A stretch of DNA of 6,341 nucleotides from NVQY01 sp047639325 (lineage in GTDB: Bacteria > Pseudomonadota > Alphaproteobacteria > Rhodobacterales > Rhodobacteraceae). The stretch is from contig JBLINN010000258.1 of assembly GCA_047639325.1 (NCBI GenBank), positions 1 through 6,341 of the forward strand, in the 5' to 3' direction. This document shows, piece after piece, positions 1-5,635 of the stretch. The notes under the pieces are model-generated. The model was not told the DNA's origin. It searched no databases and saw only the letters and a list, made by a program, of their open reading frames with translations. The translations under genes were made by a program, and so were the position numbers. Positions within the stretch are counted from its first letter, which is position 1; every line of letters starts with the position of its first letter.

Positions 1-438
1 TCGCTGGCGCTGAACCTGCTGGTGCTCGGGTTGGTCACGGGGGCCTTTCTGCGGTTTGGCGGCCCGGACGGGATGCGCCCGCCGCCGCGCACCATCGGGG
101 CGATGCTGTTCCGCGAATTGTCACGCGAAGATCGCCGGGCCTTGCGAGATGACGCCAAAAGCGCCCATGACAAGCGGCCCCTGCGTCGGCGGGCGCAGAT
201 TCAGGCGGTTGGGGCGGCGCTGCGGCAATCGCCTTTTGATGCCATCGTACTGGCCGATCTGCTGGCAGGGCAAGAGGCGCAGCACACGGCGTTTAACGCA
301 GCGGTTCATCAGGCCTGGATGAAGCGGGTCAGCGGGATGAGCGATGCCGAACGGCTGGCCTATGCCGACCGTTTGGAAAAGGCGCTGACGCATCATCCGC
401 ATTCGGATCGCGGACATCGCAGCAAGCCCGACGATTAA
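1..438 (+). CDS. Periplasmic heavy-metal sensor-like protein (CpxP/Spy-type, Metal_resist family), 5'-truncated by window edge
   Basis: The reading frame is open from base 1 (SLALNLLVLGLVTGAFL...) to the TAA at 436-438, so the real start lies upstream. The GTG at 22 falls inside the hydrophobic segment and is not a convincing start. The visible N-terminus is a hydrophobic helix fitting a single membrane anchor or uncleaved signal. It is followed by a charged, Arg/Ala-rich, all-helical region of about 115 residues, typical of the small periplasmic CpxP/Spy-like proteins annotated as 'periplasmic heavy metal sensor' (Metal_resist). No cysteine is present. The C-terminal tail carries a His cluster (THHPHSDRGH) that could bind metal, but this is inference. 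Homologues in Rhodobacteraceae often sit beside an ECF sigma factor gene, which would lie left of this window. The gene converges on the diguanylate cyclase gene, with 11 bp between the stop codons. Confidence 0.7.
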   Translation, partial: SLALNLLVLGLVTGAFLRFGGPDGMRPPPRTIGAMLFRELSREDRRALRDDAKSAHDKRPLRRRAQIQAVGAALRQSPFDAIVLADLLAGQEAQHTAFNAAVHQAWMKRVSGMSDAERLAYADRLEKALTHHPHSDRGHRSKPDD

Positions 439-449
439 GGCGCGGGGCG

Positions 450-1922
450 TTACGCCGCCGGGCGCAGCAGCGTGACCTGATTGCGCCCGGCGCCTTTGGC
501 CTCGTACAGGGCGCGGTCGGCCTGGGTGATCATGGTGTCGGGTGATTGGTCCGGGTACCGCCCCGGTGATTTGGCGGTTGCCTGATCTGATCCGGGGGGC
601 GAGACAACCAAGCCGATCGAGATGGTGACATCAATCGGTTGGTCCTGGCCGGGCACAAAATACGGCGAGCGGTTGATCCGGCGGCACAGCCGGTCGGCGG
701 CGGCAACAGCGCGGTCTTGGCTGGTGCCGGGCATCACGATCAGGAATTCCTCGCCGCCGACGCGGGCAATCATGTCATCAGGGCGCAGCGCGCCCAACAG
801 GCGATGGGCAGTTTCGACCAGAACCGCATCACCTGCCGGGTGGCCAAAGCGGTCATTGATATGTTTGAAATGGTCCAGATCGGCCAGCATCACTGCAAAA
901 CTGCTGTGTTTTTCCATCGCTTGCCTTGCGATATGCGCCAGCCGGGGCAGGGCATAGCGGCGGTTATACAGTCCGGTCATCGGGTCCAGAACCGCCGCGC
1001 GCAGCGCGTTATGCACGTTGTCGCGCAGCTGGTCGGCCTCGGCTTTGCGCCGCAGCTGGGTGTCCAGCCGCAGCGTCAATTCCTGAGTGCAAAAGCCGGC
1101 GGGCAACACGTCATGCGCGCCGCGATCCAGCGCTTCGGCTGCCAGATGCGGGTCTGCGGGGTTGGGGACGGCGATCACCGCTGCGTGCCGGGTGGCGGCG
1201 CGGGCGCGCAGATCGGCCAAAAGGCGCAGCCCGGCGCCGTTTTCTGACCCGGCACCCGTCTGCCCCCCGGTTGCGGGCAATTCAATGACGATGGCGTCAT
1301 GCGCGGGTTCGCCCAGCAGGGCATGCACGTCGCCCATTTGATAGATATCCAGCTGATGCGCGGTCTGTTTTTTGAGGCGCGCGCGCCACACCGCCCCGGT
1401 TGCGGCGGTTTGCGTCACCAATGCCACCCGCGCCTGCCGGCGTGGCGCGGCGACAAAGCCCATCGCTGGTTCGGCCAGGCCAAGGGCGCGCGATGCCCCG
1501 CCTTGCAGGCGCAGATCTTCGGCGCTGGAGCGGGCGCGGATCAGGCTGCGGACCCGGGCCTGCAGGATAACGTCGTCAAGTGGATGCGACAGCACATCGT
1601 CAATGCCCGCCGCCAGCGCCCCAAGCCGCGCGGCGCGGTCATTTTGTGGCGTGATGGCGATAACCGGGATGGCCGCCAGCTGCGCATCCGCCGCCAACAG
1701 CGCCCGCAGCGCCATCGCGTCGCCATCCGGCAAGGTCATGGCGGTGACAATCAGGTCAGGCCGGGCACGGCGCACCAGCGCGGGCAGGCCAGCCAACCCG
1801 TCGGCCTGCACCACGTGATAATAGGCAGCCGACAGCTGCACCTTTAGCATAATCCGATTTGTTGAGACCCCATCCAGGATCAGAATCGTGCCTTGCACAT
1901 CCTCGCCTTTCAACACTTGCAT
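450..1922 (-). CDS. pleD-like: PleD-like diguanylate cyclase with two degenerate receiver domains and a GGDEF domain
   Basis: The 490-aa protein has the PleD layout REC-REC-GGDEF and would make cyclic di-GMP from two GTP in the cytoplasm. The cyclase domain (about 310-487) looks intact: DPMTGLYNRR at 313-322, metal and base residues D348, N356 and D365, signature GGEEF at 389-393, and an RxxD inhibitory site (RPDD, 380-383) five residues before it, so product inhibition is expected. Receiver 1 (about 11-130) has lost its chemistry: the acidic pair is D17-G18, the phosphoacceptor position is A61 (DLIVTA), and the usual TKP lysine is H113 (SHPLDD). Receiver 2 (about 164-290) has E214 where Asp is expected (DAIVIE), no KP lysine, and a Gly-rich loop near 218-231. 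An unusual insertion (about 441-463) lies late in the GGDEF domain. A GTG at 1898, preceded by AAAGG at 7 nt, is a plausible alternative start and would remove eight residues. The gene is divergent from the DUF3572 gene. Confidence 0.93.
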   Translation of the reverse strand: MQVLKGEDVQGTILILDGVSTNRIMLKVQLSAAYYHVVQADGLAGLPALVRRARPDLIVTAMTLPDGDAMALRALLAADAQLAAIPVIAITPQNDRAARLGALAAGIDDVLSHPLDDVILQARVRSLIRARSSAEDLRLQGGASRALGLAEPAMGFVAAPRRQARVALVTQTAATGAVWRARLKKQTAHQLDIYQMGDVHALLGEPAHDAIVIELPATGGQTGAGSENGAGLRLLADLRARAATRHAAVIAVPNPADPHLAAEALDRGAHDVLPAGFCTQELTLRLDTQLRRKAEADQLRDNVHNALRAAVLDPMTGLYNRRYALPRLAHIARQAMEKHSSFAVMLADLDHFKHINDRFGHPAGDAVLVETAHRLLGALRPDDMIARVGGEEFLIVMPGTSQDRAVAAADRLCRRINRSPYFVPGQDQPIDVTISIGLVVSPPGSDQATAKSPGRYPDQSPDTMITQADRALYEAKGAGRNQVTLLRPAA

Positions 1923-1992
1923 TTGTATTAAGGCAGAGTCTTTATGAGAGTGGTTAACAAACCCTTTCCTTTTGTCGGATAAATTCGATCAC
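1923..1992. promoter_or_regulatory. Divergent intergenic region between the pleD-like gene and the DUF3572 gene
   Basis: This short AT-rich stretch must carry the promoters of both the minus-strand cyclase gene and the plus-strand DUF3572/HAD pair. It contains GTTAAC at 1953-1958. Read on the minus strand this is TTAACCAC, which resembles a half-site of the alphaproteobacterial regulator CtrA (TTAA-N7-TTAA). The second half is imperfect (CATAA), so this is only a weak suggestion. I could not find a convincing spaced -35/-10 pair in either direction. Confidence 0.3.
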
Positions 1993-2277
1993 ATGCAACT
2001 TTCCGCCGATGCCGCCGAAACTCTTGCCTTACAGGCCTTGGCCTGGCTGGTGACCAACGAAGACCTGTTGCCGGTGTTTCTGGGGGCCACGGGCGCGTCG
2101 GAATCCGATTTGCGTGATCAGGCGGGAGAGCCCGCGTTTCTGGGGTCTGTACTGGATTTCCTGATGATGGATGACGCTTGGGTGATTGCCTTTTGTGACA
2201 CGGTTTCAGCGCCCTACGAGCGCCTGATGCAGGCCCGTGCCGTGCTGCCGGGAGGGCAGCAAGTGAACTGGACTTGA
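1993..2277 (+). CDS. DUF3572 family protein
   Basis: This small, mostly helical protein of unknown function has 94 aa from the ATG at 1993. It matches what I know of the alphaproteobacterial DUF3572 family: it opens with AETLALQALAWL, has a central EPAFLGSVLDFLMMDD block, and ends in an Ala-rich helix and LPGG. Family members are about 85-100 residues long and often lie beside divK/pleD-type genes, as here. The frame also has a TTG at 1972 (seven more residues). Neither start has a clear Shine-Dalgarno sequence. I prefer the ATG because the family homology begins right after it. No signal peptide or membrane segment is visible. The HAD gene follows 39 bp downstream on the same strand, so the two are probably co-transcribed. 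The function is not known. Confidence 0.85.
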   Translation: MQLSADAAETLALQALAWLVTNEDLLPVFLGATGASESDLRDQAGEPAFLGSVLDFLMMDDAWVIAFCDTVSAPYERLMQARAVLPGGQQVNWT

Positions 2278-2304
2278 TTCGCGCAAATATGCCCTATTCA
2301 CAAC

Positions 2305-2308
2305 AGGA
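2305..2308 (+). promoter_or_regulatory. Ribosome binding site of the HAD hydrolase gene
   Basis: AGGA lies 8 nt before the ATG at 2317. This supports that start and independent initiation after the DUF3572 stop. Confidence 0.6.
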
Positions 2309-2316
2309 TACCGCCC

Positions 2317-3006
2317 ATGCCCATCGACGCCATTCTGTTTGACAAGGACGGTACGCTGTTCGATTTCAGCGCGACCTGGAGCGCCACAACGCGGCAGGTG
2401 ATCCGCGACCTTTCGGGGAATGATCCGGCTTTGGCCGGGGTTCTGGCCGGGGTTGCGGGGTTCGATCTGCAAACCGGCAATTTTGCGCCTGACAGTATTC
2501 TGATCGCCTGGTCCAACCGCGAGATCGCCGAAGAACTGGTTTTGGTGCTGCCCGGGCGCAATGTTGCAGAGATCGAACAGCAGATGATTGTCGCGGCCAC
2601 CGGTGCCACCCTGGTCCCGGCTGTGCCCCTGCCGGAGTTTCTGGATGACCTGGCGGCACGCGGGCTGGCGTTGGGGGTGATGACCAATGACGCTGAAACC
2701 AGCGCGCGGCATCATCTGCACTCCGCAGGCGTGCTGGACCGGTTTGCGTTCATCGCCGGGTTTGACAGCGGCCATGGGGCGAAACCGGCCCCTGACCCGT
2801 TGCTGGCATTTTGCCGCGCGGTGGGGGCGGCCCCGGCGCGCGCGGCGATGGTGGGCGACAGCACCCATGATCTGGTGGCCGGGCGCGCCGCTGGCATGAT
2901 CACCATCGGGGTGCTGACCGGCGTGGCCGATACGGCCGAGCTGACGCCGCACGCGGATGTGGTGTTGCCCGATATCGGGCATATTCCGGGCTGGTTGGCG
3001 CGTTGA
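2317..3006 (+). CDS. HAD family hydrolase, phosphoglycolate phosphatase-like
   Basis: This is a cytosolic 229-aa phosphatase of the haloacid dehalogenase superfamily, about the length of Gph-type enzymes. All four catalytic motifs are visible. Motif I is FDKDGTLFD, with nucleophile D9 and acid/base D11. Motif II is the Thr of VMTND (T123). Motif III is the Lys of GAKPAPDPLL (K156). Motif IV is VGDSTHD (D181 and D185), which binds Mg. The roughly 80 residues between motif I and the second half form a helical cap (C1 type), as in phosphoglycolate phosphatases and beta-phosphoglucomutases. In the family these enzymes remove phosphate from small phosphorylated metabolites. 2-Phosphoglycolate is the default guess, but the substrate cannot be read from the sequence. 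It probably forms an operon with the DUF3572 gene. Long open frames on the opposite strand are GC-rich shadows. Confidence 0.92.
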   Translation: MPIDAILFDKDGTLFDFSATWSATTRQVIRDLSGNDPALAGVLAGVAGFDLQTGNFAPDSILIAWSNREIAEELVLVLPGRNVAEIEQQMIVAATGATLVPAVPLPEFLDDLAARGLALGVMTNDAETSARHHLHSAGVLDRFAFIAGFDSGHGAKPAPDPLLAFCRAVGAAPARAAMVGDSTHDLVAGRAAGMITIGVLTGVADTAELTPHADVVLPDIGHIPGWLAR

Positions 3007-3039
3007 TCCGCCACAAAACCGGCGATCTCCAGCAAAAAA

Positions 3040-3054
3040 CGACAAGCCTTGTCG
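3040..3054 (-). terminator. Palindrome with minus-strand T tract (terminator-like or operator)
   Basis: CGACAAGCCTTGTCG is a perfect inverted repeat around one central base, giving a 6-bp stem with a 3-nt loop. On the plus strand it is preceded by six A residues (3034-3039). On the minus strand it therefore reads as a short hairpin followed by TTTTTT, the form of an intrinsic terminator for leftward transcription. No minus-strand gene lies here, so it may limit antisense transcripts into the HAD gene, or it may be an operator upstream of the methyltransferase gene. The stem is short and only half GC, so the call is tentative. Confidence 0.35.
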
Positions 3055-3110
3055 CAATCAGAGAGGCGATGTGACCGCCCGTGTTGCCTGCTGAATGGCG
3101 GAGACGCGAA

Positions 3111-3114
3111 AGGA
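3111..3114 (+). promoter_or_regulatory. Ribosome binding site fixing the methyltransferase start
   Basis: AGGA (within AAAGGAAA) lies 6 nt before the ATG at 3121. This favours the ATG over the in-frame TTG at 3049, which has no such site and would add 24 residues of unrelated composition. Confidence 0.75.
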
Positions 3115-3120
3115 AATCGT

Positions 3121-4704
3121 ATGGCACAGGCATCAGGACAGGCATCAGGACAGGCATCAGAACGCTGGCGGCGCGGTGGTGGACGGGCAGGCAATGCAGC
3201 CCGTCGCGGCGGCGAAGTGATCGACCAGATGCCCTGGCGCATTCCGGTGAATATCGACCGCCCCACAGAACCGCTGGACGCCGAGGGCGTTGCCGCGATC
3301 CACGAAGGTGCGATGCGCATTCTGGAAGAGATCGGCGTGGTGTTCCTGAACCCCGAAGCGCTGGAGATTTTCCGCAAGGCGGGCTGTTCGGTGCAGGGCG
3401 ATCTGGTGCGAATGGATCGCGATTTTGTCATGGAGATGATCGCCCGGGCCCCATCTGAATTCACCATAACGCCGCGCAATCTGGACCGGACCATTCCGAT
3501 TGGCGGCAAGCATATCCTGTTTGGCAACGTGTCATCGCCGCCCAATTACTGGGACATGGAGATTGGCAAAAAGGTGGTTGGCACCCGCGAAATGTGCGCC
3601 AATCTGCTGAAGCTGACGCAGTATTTCAACTGCATCCACTTTGCAGGCGGCTATCCGGTGGAACCGGTGGATATTCACGCCAGTGTGCGCCATCTGGACG
3701 TGCTTTTTGACAAGCTGACGCTGACCGACAAGGTGATGCACGCCTATAGCCTTGGCAAAGAGCGGGTCGAGGATGTGATGGAGATGGTGCGCATCGCCGG
3801 TGGGCTGACCCACGAAGAATTTGATGCCAAGCCGCGGATGTACACCAACATCAACTCTACCTCGCCGTTGAAACACGACTATCCGATGATCGATGGCTGT
3901 CTGCGCATGGCGCGGCGCGGCCAGGCAATCGTCGTCACGCCGTTCACCCTGGCAGGCGCAATGGCACCGGTGACGATGGCGGGCGCTGTGGCGCAATCAC
4001 TGGCCGAGGCGCTGTGCGCGATTGCGCTGTTCCAGTACGTGACACCGGGGGTGCCGTGCGTGATTGGCACGTTCACGTCGAATGTTGACATGAAATCAGG
4101 TGCCCCGGCCTTTGGCACCCCGGAATATATGCGCGCAACCCAGATGACCGGGCAGATGGCGCGGTTCTATGGCTTGCCACTGCGTTCGTCTGGTGTGTGT
4201 GCCGCCAACGTGCCGGACGGGCAAGCGATGTGGGAGACCTCCAATTCGTTGTGGGCGGCGGTGCAGTCGGGCACCAACATGGTCTATCACGCCGCTGGCT
4301 GGCTAGAGGGTGGGCTGATTGCGTCGCCTGAGAAGTTCATTATGGATTGCGAGATAATACAACAGATCCAACGCTATATGGAGCCCGAGATCACCGCCAC
4401 CACCGCTGATCACATCGCGCTGGACACGATCAAAGAGGTCGGGAACGAGGGGCATTTCTTTGGCACGCAACATACGCAGGACCGCTATACATCGGCGTTT
4501 TATCAACCGTTCCTGAGCGATTGGAAGAACTTTGAGGGTTGGGAGGCGGCAGGCGCTGTGTGGACGCCAGAGCGCGCGCATCACATGTTCAAGAACATCA
4601 TCGGCAGTTTTGAGGCCCCTGCGCTGGATGCTGGTATCCGCGACGAACTGGCCGATTTTGTCGCCCGGCGCAAGGCCGAGGGCGGGGCGCCGACGGATTT
4701 CTGA
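3121..4704 (+). CDS. Trimethylamine methyltransferase (MttB) family protein, non-pyrrolysine type
   Basis: This 527-aa cytosolic protein belongs to the MttB superfamily. Its members transfer a methyl group from a quaternary or tertiary amine (trimethylamine, glycine betaine, proline betaine, carnitine) to a cobalamin-binding partner. Family blocks are clear: an N-terminal RGGGRAGNAAR stretch, EGAMRILEEIGV (62-73), PFTLAGAMAPVTMAGA (274-289), VPDGQAMWET (364-373), YHAAGWLEGGL (389-399), GNEGHFFGTQHT (441-452) and the C-terminus RRKAEGGAPTDF. True trimethylamine MttB carries pyrrolysine at a UAG codon. This frame has no internal stop, so it is one of the non-pyrrolysine relatives, such as the glycine betaine enzyme MtgB. 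The substrate is unknown. No corrinoid protein, THF methyltransferase or reactivase gene is in view. Residues 3-13 come from a 12-bp tandem repeat and look like a flexible extension. The upstream gap of 114 bp suggests its own promoter. Confidence 0.92.
   Translation: MAQASGQASGQASERWRRGGGRAGNAARRGGEVIDQMPWRIPVNIDRPTEPLDAEGVAAIHEGAMRILEEIGVVFLNPEALEIFRKAGCSVQGDLVRMDRDFVMEMIARAPSEFTITPRNLDRTIPIGGKHILFGNVSSPPNYWDMEIGKKVVGTREMCANLLKLTQYFNCIHFAGGYPVEPVDIHASVRHLDVLFDKLTLTDKVMHAYSLGKERVEDVMEMVRIAGGLTHEEFDAKPRMYTNINSTSPLKHDYPMIDGCLRMARRGQAIVVTPFTLAGAMAPVTMAGAVAQSLAEALCAIALFQYVTPGVPCVIGTFTSNVDMKSGAPAFGTPEYMRATQMTGQMARFYGLPLRSSGVCAANVPDGQAMWETSNSLWAAVQSGTNMVYHAAGWLEGGLIASPEKFIMDCEIIQQIQRYMEPEITATTADHIALDTIKEVGNEGHFFGTQHTQDRYTSAFYQPFLSDWKNFEGWEAAGAVWTPERAHHMFKNIIGSFEAPALDAGIRDELADFVARRKAEGGAPTDF
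3126..3160 (+). repeat. 12-bp tandem repeat, about three copies, inside the methyltransferase N-terminus
   Basis: Copies of ACAGGCATCAGG run at 3126-3137 and 3138-3149, with a third, one base short of complete, at 3150-3160. In frame they encode repeated Gln-Ala-Ser-Gly. The unit is a multiple of three, so gain or loss of a copy would change protein length without shifting the frame. Confidence 0.85.
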
Positions 4705-4720
4705 AGAGAGTTGATTTCAC

Positions 4721-4747
4721 CGGACTTTATGGTCCGCCCCTCGGGGC
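4721..4747 (+). terminator. Two adjacent small hairpins after the methyltransferase gene
   Basis: CGGACTTTATGGTCCG (4721-4736) forms a 5-bp stem, and GCCCCTCGGGGC (4736-4747) forms a second short GC stem directly after it. They start 17 bases after the TGA at 4702-4704. No T tract follows, so they are at best a weak or Rho-assisted 3' end. Confidence 0.25.
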
Positions 4748-4872
4748 TGATGTGTCGGGGTGCGGCCAAGCTGGGTGGAGTTGATCGTTTTGGCGTGATG
4801 GGTGTGGCATTGGATTATTGTCCGTTTTGCGGGGGTGCCGAAGACGTTGAATTGCACCCTCAGCTTTGGTAA
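4729..4872 (+). CDS. Possible 47-aa protein with a CPFCGG motif
   Basis: An open frame runs from the ATG at 4729 to the TAA at 4870-4872 (47 aa), and the next base begins the ATG of the HAD remnant in the same frame. It contains one zinc-knuckle-like motif, DYCPFCGG (residues 29-36), followed by AEDVELHPQLW. Only one CxxC pair is present, so a complete zinc ribbon is not formed. No clear ribosome binding site precedes it, and hairpin 4721-4736 overlaps the ATG. I do not recognise a family. The frame could be a chance ORF or the decayed end of another gene. The direct junction with the HAD start would suit translational coupling if it is real. Confidence 0.25.
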   Translation: MVRPSGLMCRGAAKLGGVDRFGVMGVALDYCPFCGGAEDVELHPQLW

Positions 4873-4881
4873 ATGCGACCG

Positions 4882-5037
4882 ATGGAAAACGCCGTTCTTT
4901 TTGATCTTGATGAGACATTATTTGATCGAAGGGGGTCTTTGAGGGTGTTTCTGTCAGATCAAATTGAACGGTTGTGGCCTGGCAATTTTTGCGACCCGCA
5001 GATTGTTATACCAACCTGCACTAATCAACACTCATGA
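4882..5037 (+). pseudogene. N-terminal remnant of a second HAD-superfamily hydrolase, interrupted by IS630
   Basis: The frame from the ATG at 4882 (or 4873, three residues earlier) begins MENAVLFDLDETLFDRR, a clear HAD motif I with nucleophile D8 and acid/base D10. LRVFLSDQIERLWPG follows, typical of the start of the helical cap of HAD hydrolases. After 43 codons the frame enters the insertion sequence at about 5011 and stops at the TGA at 5035-5037 after eight element-encoded residues. Motifs II-IV are absent, so no phosphatase activity is expected. The rest of the gene is not found on the far side of the element. The region is clearly AT-richer than the methyltransferase gene (53 G+C of 120 at 4861-4980, hand count), which suggests separate ancestry. 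It is unrelated in detail to the intact HAD gene at 2317. Confidence 0.75.
5011..5036 (+). repeat. Left terminal inverted repeat of the IS630 element
   Basis: Starting CCAACCTGC and containing ACTCA further in, it matches the reverse complement of the right end at 16 of 26 positions by hand alignment. The transposase stop codon (5025-5027) lies inside it. Confidence 0.65.
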
Positions 5038-5635
5038 GCCCATTGGCGGTGTCCGATGGACATGATGCGCCCGGGCTGGTCGATCAACTTGTTCCTGGCA
5101 TCACAGCAATGATCGACGATTTCGTTATAGGATCCGAAAACACGGTTGGAGAGCCAGTTATCCCGCATGAACTGCCAGATATTTTCGACTGGATTGAGTT
5201 CTGGACACTTGGCCGGTAGCGGGATGATGCTGATATTCTCGGGTATGACGAGCGCGTGGGTCATGTGCCAACCAGCCTGGTCCACGAGCATTACGGCATG
5301 GGCACCCAGCGCGACGGTTCGAGCGATTTCTGCAAGATGCAGGTTCATCCCTTGCCTGGCAGGCGATCGCGCAGCGATCTGCCGAGAGGGGCGTCAGTGT
5401 TGCAGAACGGTAGGACAAGCCCTGCGCCCTTGCCTCGGGCCGGACAGATCGCTCCGAAGATGTAGGTCGATGTGGTTCGTTGATCAAGTGGTGCCGATGG
5501 GCGTGTTCCACGCTTCGCCCACCGGCGAGTGATCTTGTTTTTCTGACCTACGCGCGCCACGTCCTGGAACCAGATTTCTATCGCAGCGCCTTGCGGGAGA
5601 CGCGCGCGAACTTTTTCCAGTTCGGTTGCAAAGCC
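5025..5635 (-). pseudogene. IS630 transposase catalytic part (orfB), split by a 41-bp insertion
   Basis: Read in the -1 frame after orfA, this encodes the DDE domain. The first segment, 5635 down to the TGA at 5345-5347, carries WFQDVARVGQKNKITRRW, with the first catalytic Asp at 5561-5563. The normal following Glu is Val here. It continues to GLVLPFCNTDA and then runs into 41 foreign bases (5349-5389). The second segment, from the ATG at 5348 to the TGA at 5025-5027, carries NLHLAEIARTV, the second Asp in LVDQAGWH, and the catalytic Glu in PELNPVENIWQFMRDNWLSN. In related transposases CNT-x-A joins directly to M-x-LHL, which defines the insertion. A frameshifted product would stop at about 261 aa, lacking two of three catalytic residues. 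The stop of segment one overlaps the ATG of segment two (ATGA), so a separate C-terminal peptide is possible. Confidence 0.85.
5349..5389. repeat. 41-bp hairpin-forming insertion within the transposase gene
   Basis: These bases interrupt otherwise continuous transposase coding sequence. At 5358-5383 they form an inverted repeat: GGCAG pairs with CTGCC and ATCGC pairs with GCGAT, with a 3-nt loop and a 3-nt bulge. The segment includes the palindrome GCGATCGC (5363-5370). The length is not a multiple of three, so it shifts the frame. Its origin is unknown: it could be a small palindromic repeat or the scar of a nested insertion. Confidence 0.6.

Noticed and set aside
446..456. GGCGTTACGCC palindrome at the convergent gene ends as a bidirectional terminator
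   Set aside because: The stem is only 4-5 bp, there is no T tract on either strand, and such palindromes are expected by chance in this GC content.
639..1847. Long plus-strand open frames opposite the cyclase gene (for example 639-1247 and 1299-1847)
   Set aside because: They are GC-rich antisense shadows of a protein with clear receiver and GGDEF motifs, and their translations show no domain.
3049..3120. TTG-initiated 24-residue N-terminal extension of the methyltransferase
   Set aside because: It overlaps the palindrome, has no ribosome site and is Cys/Arg-rich unlike the family. The ATG at 3121 has AGGA at a good distance.
2206..3545. Long minus-strand open frames opposite the HAD and methyltransferase genes
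   Set aside because: They have shadow composition (Arg, Pro, His-rich), while the plus strand carries complete catalytic motifs.
3121..4704. Pyrrolysine-containing MttB
   Set aside because: There is no in-frame TAG within the gene, so it belongs to the non-pyrrolysine branch.
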